The notes under the pieces are model-generated. The model worked only from the letters and a program-made list of their open reading frames with translations. It had not been told where the DNA came from and searched no databases. Positions 23,281 to 35,612 of a stretch of 64,000 bases of DNA are shown here, one piece after another (the first letter of the stretch is position 1; each line of letters begins with the position of its first letter). This DNA comes from Linanthus parryae (Eukaryota; Streptophyta; Magnoliopsida; Ericales; Polemoniaceae): positions 64,689,718-64,753,717 of the forward strand of contig JALGPY010000004.1 in the NCBI GenBank assembly GCA_023055425.1, in the 5' to 3' direction. The position numbers were made by a program, and so were the translations under genes.

Positions 23281-26200
23281 ATCATGCAACTTGCAAGAGA
23301 AGGGAAGATTGTCTTGGAAGAAGAAGTTGATGCAGCAACAACACATATGACCTCCATATCCCTTGAACCCGAGTCGAATGTGTCAGGATCTCAAGAGATA
23401 ACTTGCGACACTACAACCTTTGAAGACGATGAAGAAGAAGTAGACACACCCTCGTCACCTAAGCACCCCGACAAGACAACTTTCCAAGGTTTCGGCGATG
23501 CGGCCATTGTGTTCACCAACGAAGACTCTACTGGGTCGCAAGAACCATAACCGACCTTTGTCATCAGCGGGTATACTCGCGAGCAGAAGGTTAATAGGAT
23601 ATTTGTAGATGGAGGATCAGCAGTGAACCTCATGCCACTCGCAACGTTGAAGGAGTTGGGGATAACCATTGAAGAACTATCACCCAGTCGTATACTTATC
23701 CAGGGATTCAACCAAGGGGGGCAAAGAGCAATGGGGGCAATATCTCTAGATCTCGTCACCGGCAATATGGTTTCAAGAGTTTATTTCAGCGTCATCGAAG
23801 CAAATACCTCCTACAAAATTCTTCTTGGACGGCCATTGATCCATGAGAATGGCGTCGTACCGTCAACACTTCACCAATGCCTAAAATATTGTAGGAATGG
23901 TGTAGTGGAGAAAATTGTAGCTGATGAAAATCCTTTCACTGAAGCTGAGTCCTATTTCGCCGATGCAAAGTTTTACTCTGCGCAAATTATCCTTCGCGAA
24001 ATTGAACCTGTGAAAAATTATAAACTCACTCCTCATAAAGAAAGTGGTTCGTCAAAGGATGTCAAGAAGCGCGAGGAAGAAAAAGAAGTTGAAGTAGCCG
24101 CAAAGAATAGTGAGTCTAGGTTGGCTGAAGCAAAGGAGATCACGAAAGCTATCCCCGTCTTGCGCTATAAGGCACGAAAGAGCAAAGACCCGACACTAAA
24201 GGATTTAAATTTGCCCCTTACAAGCATGGAAAAGGTTAAAGTTGAATCCACCATCGAAGGTTTTGTTCGACCAAAAGAAGGCCCAAATGAGGAACATGGA
24301 GAATGGCCATCAAAAAGGACCATAGAAGGTTTTGATCCAAATGCCTACAAGCTTATGGCAAAAGCTGGATATAAGCCACATGAAGTCCCTTCCGCAGGAA
24401 CACTTCCTACGGAGGCGTATGATCCAACTTTGACAACAAAGAATTTGAATCCAAAAGGACGTGTGATGCCCGTACGTCACATAGGTTTGGGATACACTCC
24501 ACCATCTCCCGCAAAAATCTTCATCAAGAAGGCGACTACTCACTACATCACCGAAGAAAGTGAGCATCCCGCTACTAAAAGAAGTACATCCGTCTTTGAT
24601 CGCCTTGGAAAAGATGATACACGACCATCGGTGTTCGATCGACTGGGAGATCCGAAAGTATCAAGCATCCGAGAACCTTCGCGAAAGCCCGTTCATGAAA
24701 GGTTGGGCGTACAAAGAAGTGTTCGAATGAAGGCTTGCCAGAAAGATAAGCATGACTCTTCCGCACCGGCTGATGTCAAAGATATAAAGAGAACGATCCC
24801 ATCTCGGATGAAAAGGCGCACAATGATTGTCGTTGATGTTTCTATGGGATTAAAAGTCAAACAACAAACTCTCATCGACACTGGGACCCCAACAAAGTTA
24901 AAGGAATTCTCTTTCGACGAAGAAAGTGTTGGTTCATCACTTCACATCACAGTTGTGGAAGATAAGATACAAGTGGAAGAAGATGCCGAAGAAGCTCCTC
25001 CAGAACTCGAGGAAGGCATAAAATCCACGGTGGATGAGCTGAAAGAAGTCAACTTGGGGACGACAGAAGATCCACGACCAACCTATGTAAGCGCCCTACT
25101 CACTCCGGAAGAAGAGCAATCGTATGTTAGTCTCTTAAAAGAGTACAAGGACATCTTTTCTTGGAGCTATAGAGAAATGCCTGGACTAGACCCAAAGGTG
25201 GCCGTACATCACTTAGCGGTCAAGCATGGCGCTAGGCCTATTCAAAAAGCTCAAAGGCGTTTCCGACCGGAGCTCATCCCTAAAATAGAAGAAGAGGTGA
25301 ACAAGTTGATCGAAGCAGGATTCGTTCGAGAAGTCAAGTCCCCGACATGGATATCAAGCATAGTCCCTGTTAAAAAGAAGAATGGGCAAACAAGGGTTTG
25401 TGTCGACTTCCGAGATCTCAATGGCGCATGTCCCAAAGACGACTTTCCGCTGCCCATAACCGAACTCATGGTAGATGCAACCACAGGCCACGAGGCGTTA
25501 TCATTTATGGACGGATCTTCGGGATACAATCAAATTCGCATGGCCCCAAAGGATGAGGAATTGACGGCGTTTCGCACACCCAAAGGGATTTACTGTTATA
25601 AGGTGATGCCATTTGGTCTAAAGAATGCTGGAGCGACATATCAAAGAGCCATGCAGAAGATATTCGATGATATGCTCCACAAAAACGTTGAGTGCTACGT
25701 TGATGACCTAGTGGTCAAGACAAGGGTAAGGAAAGATCATCTTCAGGATTTGAAGAGTGTGTTTGACCGACTTCGACGTTATCAATTGAAAATGAACCCA
25801 TTGAAATGTGCGTTTGGTGTCACCTCCGAAAAGTTTCTCGGTTTCATTGTTCGCCATCGGGGAATTGAAATTGATCAGGCCAAAATTGAAGCTATTCTTA
25901 AGATGCCGGAGCCTCGAACCATCCACGACCTTAAAAGTCTCCAAGGGAGACTTGCGTACCTCCGGCGTTTCATTTCCAACTTAGCTGGGAGATGTCAACC
26001 GTTCAATCGGCTCATGAAGAAGGGTGTACCGTTCGAGTGGGATGAAGCTTGCAGAAATGCTTTCAATAGCATCAAGGCTTACTTGATGAAGCCTCCTGTG
26101 TTGGCAGCCCCTATCCCTGGAAAGCCTTTGATCCTATACATTACTGCCCAAGAACGATCCGTTGGAGCCTTACTTGCCCAGGAGAATGCCGAAGGGAAAG

Positions 26201-27027
26201 AGAACGCTGTGTACTACCTCAGTAGAATGATGACTCAATGCGAACTCAACTATTCACCAATAGAAAAGATGTGTTTGGCCTTAGTGTACGCAATTCAAAA
26301 GTTGCGGCATTACTTTCAAGCTCACACGGTGCATCTCGTCTCCAAAGCAAACCCGGTTAAGCACATAATGTCAAAACTGGTTTTGTCCGACCGACTCGCG
26401 AGATGGTCTCTGCTACTGCAGGACTTTCTAGCGGACCATCCGATACCAGCCGAATGGGAGTTATCGGAAGATCTTCCTGACGAATATATTTTCTTTATCG
26501 AGGAAAGCAAGCCATGGAAGATGTACTTTGACGGGGCATCTCACCGCAATGGAGCGGGGGCAGGCGTGGTATATGTTTCTCCTGAAGGTGACGTCCTTCC
26601 ATACGCCTTCACCTTAACGCAAAACAGCTCAAACAATGAAGCTGAGTACCAAGCACTCATATTGGGGCTTGAGATGGCTATTGAATCAAAGCACCACAAA
26701 CTTCATGTGTATGGAGACTCCCAGCTGGTCATAAACCAACTCGTCGGAGTTTATGAGGTTAAGAAGGCAGAATTGTTACCTTTCTACAATTATGCCACTC
26801 GAATGATAGCATGGCTTGGAGAGGTAGTCCTTCACCATTTGCCAAGAAGAGAGAATAACCAAGCTGACGCACTAGCCAAAATCGCGTCGAACTTGACACT
26901 TCCGGATGCCGAAACTAGGGTCCCCATATGTCAAAAGTGGGTGGTTCCCCCAATATTTGATGATGACTTTCAAATTGACCAAGATTCCAATGTTGTCTCG
27001 GTCTTAGAGATTGAAAAAGAACTTTAA
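23281..27027 (+). pseudogene. pol: Tat1 pol: protease, RT, RNase H and second RNase H
   Basis: Same frame as gag, broken by TAA 23548. The protease has VDGGSAVNLMPLATLKELG and YKILLGRPLIHENG. A linker repeats SVFDRLG. RT begins about 25210 with KVAVHHLAVKHGARPIQKAQ, then CVDFRDLNGACPKDDFPLP, FMDGSSGYNQIRMAPKDEE, MPFGLKNAGATYQRAMQ and the catalytic YVDDLVVK. RNase H follows (VGALLAQENAEGKENAVYYL, then NYSPIEKMCLALVYA). The extra archaeal-type RNase H is at about 26510-26890 (MYFDGASHRNGAGAGVVYV, NNEAEYQALILGLEMA, VYGDSQLVINQLVG, ADALAKIAS). Stop TAA 27025, with a frame slip into the integrase text. Confidence 0.93.
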
Positions 27028-28255
27028 TCGAGTTTTTAAAGGACGGGAAGTTGCCTGACGATCCGCGTAAGAAGACCGACATAAAGCGTTGCTCTACACG
27101 CTTTATATTTTATAATGATACTCTCTATAGGCGCTCATTCGAAGGAGTTTTCTTGCGATGCTTGGGAGAAAGCGAAGCCATGCAAGCCGTTGAAGAAGCT
27201 CACTCAGGAATATGTGGGGCTAACCAATCAGGGCCAAAACTCCACTTTCGAATAAAGAGGATGGGGTATTACTGGCCAACTATGGTCAAAGATTGCATGG
27301 ATTATGCTAAGAGATGTCAACCGTGTCAATTTCATGCGAACTTCATTCATCAGGCACCCGAGCCTCTTCATCCCACCATCGCATCTTGGCCTTTTGGGGC
27401 GTGGGGGCTTGATGCTATAGGACCCTTAACAAAATCCTCTGGTGGACACTTGTACATTCTCGCTGCGACGGATTACTTCTCTAAGTGGGCTGAAGCTGTT
27501 CCATTGAAGGAAGTAAAGAAAGAAACGGTTGTGCAATTCATCCGAAACAACATCATCTACCGCTACGGCGTGCCTCGTTACATCATCACGGATAACGGGA
27601 AGCCTTTTGAGAATAGCCTAATGAGAAACCTAGGTGAACAATTCGGATTTAAGCAGCATAACTCATCCATGTACAATGCTCCAGCAAACGGTCTCGCTGA
27701 AGCATTCAACAAGACCCTTGGCAACTTGTTGAAGAAAGTAGTCTCCAAGTCCAAGCGAGATTGGCATGAAAGGATTGGAGAAGCTTTTGGGCGTATCGTA
27801 CGACCTTTCACACAGCTACACAGGCTACTCCTTATGCCTTGGTGTATGGAGTCGAAGCGGTTCTACCTCTCGAGCGTCAAATTCCTTCACTTAGGATTGC
27901 AATTCAAGAAGATCTCACTCAAGACGACAATGCACGCTTGCGCCTTGAAGAGTTAGAAGCACTTGATGAGAAGCGGCTCGAAGCACAACAACGCCTGGAA
28001 TGTTATCAGGCTCGTATGTCGAAAGCAATCAATAAGAAGGTCTGAGTACGATCCTTTCAACAAGGGGACTTGGTACTTGCAGTAAGAAGACCCATCATCA
28101 CCACTCATTGCACCGGGAACAAGTTTACTTCCAAGTGGGATGGTCCATATGTGGTACAAGAAGTTTACACTAATGGTGCTTACAAGATCGTTGCAGAAGA
28201 TGGCTTAAGAGTTGGTCCCATAAACGGGAAATTCTTGAAGCGTTATTATCCTTGA
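27028..28255 (+). pseudogene. pol: Tat1 integrase (frameshifted)
   Basis: In the frame after the slip, IEFLKDGKLPDDPRKK leads to a zinc-binding region in which the second His is replaced (AHSGICGANQSG, then CMDYAKRCQPCQFHA). The catalytic core has WGLDAIGPL, GVPRYIITDNGKPFENS and a Glu in NGLAEAFNKTLGN, so D,D,E are present. Near 27785 the frame shifts again before the conserved FWAYRTTFHTATQATPYAL. The C-terminal part has stop TGA 28043 and ends GKFLKRYYP at 28255. Confidence 0.9.
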
Positions 28256-28268
28256 ATACCTGCATGAT

Positions 28269-28478
28269 TGCTCCTTTAGTACGAGCATAAACTGCTTTAC
28301 TGCTCCTTTAGTACGAGCATAATCTGCTTTACCGCTCCTGTAGCACGAGCATAAACTACTTCACAGCTCTGGCATGAGCATAAACCGCACCACCGCTCCT
28401 TTAGTATGAGCATAAACTACTTTACAGCTCCTAAGGCATGAGCATAAACCGCTTCCCTACTCCTTGCACACAAGAGTA
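28269..28478. repeat. 32-bp tandem array after Tat1 pol
   Basis: About 7 copies of TGCTCCTTTAGTACGAGCAT plus a TAAACTGCTTTAC-type tail. The first three copies start at 28269, 28301 and 28333 (period 32), then decay. Each unit carries the short inverted repeat GCTCcttta-taCGAGC. Tandem repeats at this place are common in Tat elements. Confidence 0.9.
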
Positions 28479-28502
28479 TAAACTGTGAACGCAAGCCAAT
28501 TG

Positions 28503-28553
28503 AACTACGTTCGACCTGATCCTCAAAAGGGTACGTAGGCAGCTTGGGGTACC
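28503..28553 (+). other. Conserved ACTACGTTCGACCTGATCC...TACGTAGGCAGC block
   Basis: A 51-bp block containing GTACGTAGGCAGCTTGGGGT lies after the array. From memory it is widespread after integrase in Tat/Ogre-like elements of many plants, far better kept than neighbouring non-coding sequence. Its role is unknown to me. Confidence 0.5.
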
Positions 28554-28599
28554 CCCTCAAGTGCAGTCGTAATCATCAAATACAACCCCACACCCCGGA

Positions 28600-29790
28600 T
28601 TAAGTGCTATCTAGGATATTACCAAGAAATTTAGGATATTATCCAAGATATCGCCTAGGATATTATCCAGGATAATATCAGGGATGATTTTACCCGGGAG
28701 CTTTGGATAACTTCTCAAGATGCCACCTAGGAGTTCCTACGCCATTAAAGACACTATCCGCATGTTTCGGATGCATATTCAGGATAATTTTTTTTTTTAG
28801 ATGCTAGTCCATAACATTAACTAAGATGTCACCCTGGATATTTTCCAGCAAAATATCCTGAATATTTTTTAGAATATCCAGCATAAAATTCAAGATAATT
28901 TCCTGGATATTATCCATAATTTCACCCAGGGTCACTCAGGATGATTTCCAGGATGCTCTCCAAGGTATCATCCAGTATGTTATGTCACGTCATGATGACG
29001 GACGTCCCCTTGACATTTCCCAGGAATTTCTATATCGTTTGGGATATTTCTCGCAAATCCGGATGTTTTCTCAGAATATTCAAATTCAGGATGCTATTTC
29101 CGATATTATTTTCATAATATCGTCCACGATTCGGAACGATATGTCACCCGATATCGTAGAATGACATTCTCCTCTTTGTTCCCGAGGTTCCCTTCGTCGA
29201 CTTAACCTGAATAGTCATCTTTACCCGATTAAAGTGAAATATGAAGGTAATATCCCGGACATCACCCATGATACATATCACGATGCTTTCCTGATGCTTC
29301 CCGGGGTATTATCCAACATTTTATTTACGTCACAATGTGATGACGGATGTCACCCGTGATGTTCCCTAGGAAATTCTATGACATTCGAGATATTTCCCGC
29401 AAATTTCCAATGTTTTCTCAAGTTATTTCCATGTCCAGGACGCTATTCAGATGATCTTCTAATAACATCACGGGAATTGAAAACGATATACACAAGTTTC
29501 AAAAAGTGTGTATATGGATGATATCCAGGAAATTCAGGATATTTTTCCTGGATACTGACCATAATTTCACCCTGGAAATATCCTGGATAATACTCAGGAT
29601 ATTATGGTCCATTTGCGCTGGATATCCAAGAAATATTATGGTCCATAATTTCAAATATCCATGATGATATCCAGGAAATATTATGGTCCATAATTTCAAA
29701 TATCCATGATGATATCCAGGAAACATTATGGATTTTAAAATTTTTGCTTCAGTTTGATTTTCAAAATTCAGGATATTTTCCAGGACGATA
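28600..29790. repeat. Degenerate GGATATTATCCAGGATA-rich region
   Basis: Dozens of variants of GGATATTwTCC and CCAGGATAT on both strands, many as near palindromes. Includes a clear 45-bp tandem (29631-29675, 29676-29720, then partial). Non-coding. Probably an old amplified satellite-like segment within Tat1. Confidence 0.7.
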
Positions 29791-30049
29791 TCCTGAGTAT
29801 TTTTTTTCAGAATGCCGCTTGATACATCTGGGATACATCTCGGGGTGCAATTCCCGATTATCATCCGTGATATTAACCACCGGTTCACATGGACTTTGAG
29901 GACATTACCTTCGAATTCCTTTGCCATCCAAGATGCTGCCCCAGATTTCGGATGTCTCTTCTCAGGATATTTCTCCGGTAAAAGATGGTATTCCTGATGA
30001 CCTCTTAGTAATGTCACAGGAATTCAGATTTATGTTCGTGAAACTGCAC

Positions 30050-30051
<2 letters not shown>

Positions 30052-30100
<49 letters not shown>
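30052..30100 (+). repeat. A49 homopolymer
   Basis: 49 uninterrupted A residues in Tat1 non-coding sequence. Length is uncertain because assemblies often misjudge such runs. Confidence 0.9.
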
Positions 30101-30105
<5 letters not shown>

Positions 30106-30249
30106 GGAAAATATTCAGGATAAAAAAGCTAAAAAAAATAAAAAGAACGTCTGAATGTTGTTCAAGATTTCGAAACACTCCTCTTTTGTTCCTAAGGTGT
30201 CCCTGCTCCGACAAAACCAGAATGATTTCCTTTCTTGATGGAGGTAACC

Positions 30250-30501
30250 TGCGAGAATGAAACCTGGAAATATCACCGTCATAAAAAGTACAAATGCCCC
30301 AGCCACGTGTTCGAAGAGGTGCAATAGCAATTCTGTGGCATTCGTCTCCAGGAATGAAATGTATTTTGATCATGTGTGCAAGGATTTAAACCATCCTGTC
30401 ATGGTTCCAGGCCACCATGGATGTAATTCAATTCACCACAGAGACATCCGGTGACTTTGGTGCATTGTTACAAAGCAACAAGCCAATATATGTCAGATCA
30501 A

Positions 30502-30577
<76 letters not shown>

Positions 30578-31440
30578 GAAAAATAGAGGTAATGTGGGGA
30601 ATCTCAAGTTGAATGGGCATCCATCCAAATTCCACATGTATGCATATATGAAGGACAACATGAAATCATTACGAAGAATTCGAGAATATGGAAATTTAAA
30701 TTAGATGGAGAAACTGGAACTTTGCCACAAGTTTCAGCAAAGTAAGAAGGCAAAAAAAAATGGACAAGAACAAAACTAGAAATTCAAGAATCAGAATATA
30801 GGCCAAGATGGTACCCTGAATATTTTTCAGAGTGTTACCTTGACACATCTAGAAGACTTATGAGGATGTGAATCCAGGGATTATCACTTCCAGGTCCTTT
30901 TAATAGTACACATGAAATCAGAGTGACATTCATGACATCAAAATAAAAAGGGGATAAAAAAAATCAGAAATTCAAGAATCATTGGCCGAGATTGATATCC
31001 CGAATATTTTCGAGAATGCCGCCTTGATATATTTAGGATACTGTTGAGGATGCAGATCCAGAATTATCACCATCCTCATAAAAAGCACAGTAGCATTTTT
31101 AGGGCGATTGGCTCTAAAATTGAAATGCATTGTGATCAAGCTTGCAAAACTCGGATTCATCCTGTCACATGGGTACAGAGCACTATGAAACTAATTCTGT
31201 TCACTGAAGAGACGTCCTATGACTTTGACGCGTCGCTACAGGAGCAGAAAATTAGTACAAATTTAGCTTATGGCTGTGAGGAAGTTCAAGTTAAAAGGTA
31301 TCCATGTGAAGTTCTGCGTATATAAGCATACTAAAAGAGGACATCAGATTCTTATAAAATGCTCGGGCATATGGAATGTCAAATAAAATAGAAGCACTGT
31401 AGTGACAGCATGAGTTTCAGCAAAATGAAAAATAAAATAA
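30250..31440. repeat. Two diverged copies of a roughly 0.8-kb unit
   Basis: Text at about 30266-30480 (AAATATCACCGTCATAAAAAGTAC... to CACAGAGACATCCGGTGACTTTGG) recurs in changed form at about 31062-31255 (AATTATCACCATCCTCATAAAAAGC... to ACTGAAGAGACGTCCTATGACTTTG). Related edges at 29812 and 30826 suggest a third copy. No coding role seen. Confidence 0.6.
30504..30575. repeat. (AT)36 microsatellite
   Basis: 72 bp of pure AT dinucleotide within one copy of the longer repeat unit. Confidence 0.95.
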
Positions 31441-31459
31441 AAAAAAAAAAAAGGACAAC

Positions 31460-34400
31460 TTAAGGAAATAGCTTGAATTTAGACAATTCGTCGCGACTGG
31501 ACTCCAAGGACTCCTCTATCTTCCTCAGGGCTGATACATCATCGAGAGAGGATTTCTCTTCTTTAATGTTTGAGATGATGTCTTGTAGTTGAGTCAATTT
31601 CTCTTCATCCTTTAGAAGCAGCTGTTCAATAGCTTGCTTTTCAGCATTCAAATCCTGTATTTGGGTATTAATATTTTCGAGCCTTCGTCGGCGACCTTTA
31701 GAAGCTTGGGTTCTCTGAGTTTGCTCCTTCTCAGCGGCAGAAAGACGACCATCTATCTCTTGCAAGGCTTTTGAGAATTTCTCGTCATTTAATGACTTTT
31801 CATTAATTTTTGAGTAAATTGAGTCATAAATATTACAATCTTTGAAGAATAAATTCAGCATCCTCCATAAACGCTTTGCGTTGGGAGCTCCACGCTCGGT
31901 AATTTCGACGAGTATCCGATCGGCCGGGGCTTCTAAGCGGCTAAGAGAGTGCAGCGGATCGTCTGTCAATTTGCGTGCCAGACGTGTCCATAACATATTT
32001 GTACAAGCTCTGTAGCACTCATTGATATGGTCAATTGCGCAAATATGAGAGGGATCAGGGGCTGTGGGAATCATTTTAGGTGGCTGCATACTTCGTTTTC
32101 TGATGCCAGAGATGTCTAAAAGCTCGTTCGGAGGTGGAGAATCCAATTCTTCGTCTTGTAAAGAGCCTATGATAGGCTTGGAAGGCAGATCATGACGGTG
32201 AAGATTGTGTGCTGATCGTGCACTAGTTGAGAATGCAAGTCTGACTTCTTTCACCTGCAATGCAAGGGGGAAGTGAGATCAGTCAACCTGTAAATTGTAT
32301 GCAGGCTTGAAGATAAAAAAGGAGGGACTTTAGATTCCTCAAAGATTTATGAAGAGCTGAATTAATTTGGTATAGATACTCATACTAACTAGATCAATAT
32401 AGCAATTTCAGTGCGATAAAAAAAAAATAACATCACATACTTGATCAGAGTTGTTGTTAGCTCGTGGCAGGGAGTTTAAGGCGTCAATGAAGTTGTCATC
32501 CTTCTTACCAGACCCCTCCCTTTGGTTCTTTATATGCTTCCAGTTCCTGTCATCATCCTTGGAACGGGCTTCGGCGGGGCAAGCTCGGGCATCTCCATCC
32601 GCATGATGGGATTTCCTTTTAGCCTGATTCTTGTATTTACGAGCTGCTTTTGGGGCTTCAGACGTAGGCTGTGGAGGCCTTGTTATCTCTGAGCGAAGTT
32701 TCTTTGCAGGAGTGATATTGGCATTGACATCCTTCTTCGGCTTCTTTCTCTTCACAGGTAATGGGGCATTTACATTAACACCAGGGACAACTTTGAGAAA
32801 TCAACGTCAGTTGGTTCTCCGAGGGAAAGCCGCGAGTACTTCGCCCACCATTCAACATATCTGCGCAAGCATAAAAGCTTCTCAGTTTTGGGTGGGATCA
32901 GGAACTTGGCATGCGTGGAGAGTAGTGTGGAGGATCTTCAGAGTGCAACGACATCCGCCAGGCCACCGTGTACGATTTATCTGATAAGTTCTCCAGGAAT
33001 ATCTTGGTGGAAGCCGAACTGCCTAGCAAATCGATGTGGACTGTATGCCTCAATAATGAAATCATTATTCAGGCGACAAGTTACATAGCAAGAGCGGAGG
33101 CTTATCATGTAGTCAGTCCATGAAAAGGATAAATTGCCACTGTCAGATAAAACGAATTCTTCGTTCTCGTAGAGGGCCAATGATGACAACAAGGATACGC
33201 TCAAACCAGCTATGTGTTGACGGGCCTCAGTATCGCTGAAGTACTTGGCCATCTTTTCCCCTGCAAATCTGACCATACGAACCCGGTGTTCACCCCTTAC
33301 TGAGTCCCGAGCTCGCCAATATGCAGTGAAATAGTAACCTAACCACCCACATAAATAATGCGCTGGAAAGATGGTAGTGCACTTGCTAGGCTCGTTAGAA
33401 CAGGAAATACGACCCAAGCCTTGGTATATGCTTGCAAGTACTGGAATGGCAAGAGAAAATCTTCTCCCAGCAGCCATTGAACTTGCTTCCTTGAAAACAC
33501 TGGGGCGTATATGGGCCTGGTCGTCTCCAGGTAAAAAAAACTTGCATAGCCAGCATGAAAGTAAGGCAGCCAAGTAGGTTTCGCCTCTATCGGCTTTGTC
33601 AATGTTTAAGTCATCGAAGACAACTTTCTCCTGTGCCAGCTGCTCGCGAGGGCGAATGATGCCGCAAGGATTATGGGTAGTCCTTGGTTGGGAAGGGTTC
33701 TTATGATTACGTCGGGGAGGAGGATCGGCATATCTCATGTCTCCCCGGAACCAAAACTTCACCCACTCGTTAGCAGTGACCTCCTTGGTGTTGTTTTGCT
33801 TCACCACCTTGTGGTAGGCAGCGAACAGGTGTCGGCAACTCAAGGGAAGTGTCCTGGTGGTACCAGACAGTTCCTTCGATGAAGGGACGACCTCGTCGTA
33901 AAATTCGCCGTAAATAGGCAGGCCACCAAGCATATGCAAATCCCATAGGGATATGGATGCTTCACCATCGTGAGTGTGGAGGGTGTTCGTCGAGGGATTC
34001 CAAAGCTCACAGAAAGCTTGGAAGAGCCGATCATCACGATCATAGGAAAATAAGGACGCATATACAGCATTGTATATTTTTGCGTCACATAGAATCGCCT
34101 TGTACGTGCCGAGAACGTATTCAAGCCACTCCCAATATCATGGGGTGAAGGTCACAAGACCATAGTTTGGAGAGGATTTACTCCACTTGGCGTCGCCAGA
34201 AGTTATCCACTCGCTTAACAGAGTAGTGCGAGGCAAGGGAGCATCCAGAGAATGAAGTGGTGATCGTAAACACCGAGCCTCCTGGAATGTAGTCGATTTA
34301 TCAATCAAGACTAATTCTGCCTTCAAGGACGAATACCAGCAAGAAGTATGAGTTGGCCCAGTATCAGGGAATTGTGGAGAAAAGGCACCAATGGCTGGAG

Positions 34401-34521
34401 CGTAGACAGGAAGCATTAACGCTTTATCATTCGTGTCTTCCTCATCAACTATGACAAGGGTGTCAAGGCCGTGGGAAGATGAATCAGAGAATATCACCAT
34501 AGTGCGATAGCAAGATAGCAA
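31460..34521 (-). pseudogene. Antisense plant-mobile-domain (PMD) gene in Tat1
   Basis: Runs against gag-pol. Starts at 34521 or ATG 34500 (MVIFSDSSSHG). The large first exon keeps one frame to about 32800 and shows PMD-family signs: EWLEYVLGTYKAILCDAK, then LWNPSTNTLHTHDGEASISL, LHMLGGLPIYGEFYDEVV, and the C-terminal HRFARQFGFHQDIPGELI and YVEWWAKYSRLSL. It is broken by TGA 34138, TAA 32977 and TGA 32938, each explained by C-to-T at CGA or CAA, and a frameshift near 32800. A basic tail (KRKKPKKDVNANITPAKK) leads to a GT-AG intron (32440-32255) and a second exon to 31460 with a long coiled coil (residues about 150-260). PMD proteins of the MAIN/MAIL type act in silencing and gene expression; the role of transposon copies is not known to me. 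Confidence 0.82.
32255..32440 (-). other. Intron in the antisense PMD gene
   Basis: On the minus strand the donor is CAA|GTATGTGATG and the acceptor is TTGCATTGCAG|GTGAAAG, preceded by a pyrimidine stretch. Splicing joins NNNSDQ to VKEVRLAFST in frame. 186 bp, AT-rich, as plant introns usually are. Confidence 0.7.
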
Positions 34522-34576
34522 CAGGGAACTCAGAGAGACGCCGAAGGGTCGTTAAGAGCAGCCGTCTTGATAGTAC

Positions 34577-34845
34577 CTGGAGAATTAAGGAAAATAATTA
34601 GATGGGAAAAAGAGCCTTGTTACCAGAATGTAAGAAGAGGTGTATACCTATAAAAGCTGAAGAAGATTCAAATATCTTGGGAAGTTCGAAAACAAATTTT
34701 GAGCTATGACATAAACAATAATAGCAGGGGATTGTTTATGCTTGAACTTAGGTGAAGAACTTGGCATGGGATGAGCAATATTCAAAGATGCACCATGTGG
34801 AAGCAGTAGAATAATATGAAAATACAGAGGAGAATGCAAGGTTAC
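34577..34845 (-). other. Probable 5' UTR intron of the antisense PMD gene
   Basis: On the minus strand a donor (GGCTAG|GTAACC) lies near 34845 and an acceptor (TTAATTCTCCAG|GTACT) at 34577. It lies between the TATA box and the ATG. The exact donor base is uncertain. Confidence 0.45.
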
Positions 34846-34905
34846 CTAGCCAGTGTCTTTGCTCGTTGAAGTTTTTATGCGTTTTCCTCCATCATATTGC
34901 AGCCC

Positions 34906-34914
34906 TTTTATAGG
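34906..34914 (-). promoter_or_regulatory. TATA box of the antisense PMD gene
   Basis: Reads CTATAAAAG on the minus strand (ATCCTATAAAAGGGC), about 390 bp before the first ATG. It is not part of the LTR, so the antisense gene would have its own promoter. Confidence 0.6.
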
Positions 34915-34921
34915 ATGTCAA

Positions 34922-35598
34922 GCGGCAAAGAAAGTTCTTGAGGGAATCTATCAGTCAAGGTAGCGATTTTTCCTTACCTACATTTGATGGAAACGTTTCC
35001 TAATTTTTGAAAAAAAAAAAGTTACAAAATTATGAGCATTTTCAGTTCTTTAGGCCAAAAAGGGACATTCCTTTCTCATGTTTGATGGGAAATTTTCCCT
35101 GCTCGAATAAAAAAGGAGATTTGCTAAAATGAAATTGGTGCGAAAAAAATAAAGAGAAAAATAAAGAGAAAAAGGGAAAACAACAACTCTCTCAAGTCGG
35201 CTGAGACGGTTTCCATAACAAAAATTCTCTACTATCCTAGCTGTAGTGGTGTAGGAAGTTCAACTGGAGAAGATCAGACCACATGGTTGGTTGTGATTCT
35301 AAAAAGGAAGAATGAGGAGAGGCCCAATATGAACAGAATGAAGCATAATGAGAAACATACTAAAAGTCCACACCAAACTGTCCCTGTAGGCAGTGACTAT
35401 CTCAAGGGTTTACTACTATGTTTTGGTTGCATCGTCTGCGCCGACAAAACACTTAATTCCTCGAACGCACGATCGTTTAAATTCCACAAACGAGAAATTG
35501 GCCAATCCGACTTCACGACCGATGACGGAGTTAAGGATAGTTAGGCGCGTGTTTATCGAGACTCACCCGCCAACCAGTTCGAAAGCTGGCGTACTAGT
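34922..35598. other. Tat1 non-coding sequence before 3' LTR
   Basis: Region upstream of the antisense gene and up to the purine tract. Contains GAAAAATAAAGAGAAA repeats. No credible gene; 35287-35544 is a chance frame. Confidence 0.6.
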
Positions 35599-35612
35599 CT
35601 CGAGGGGGCATT
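35599..35612 (+). other. Tat1 polypurine tract
   Basis: CTCGAGGGGGCATT abuts TGTAGACA, the standard Tat-lineage arrangement. Confidence 0.85.

Noticed and set aside
25084..27027. Minus-strand frames inside Tat1 pol as antisense genes
   Set aside because: They are shadows of the strong pol frame, without start context, splice signals or domains, unlike the 31460-34521 gene.
30052..30100. Poly(A) tract as the tail of a retrocopy in Tat1
   Set aside because: No insertion boundary or disrupted reading is visible on its left; it behaves as a simple homopolymer in repeat-rich sequence.
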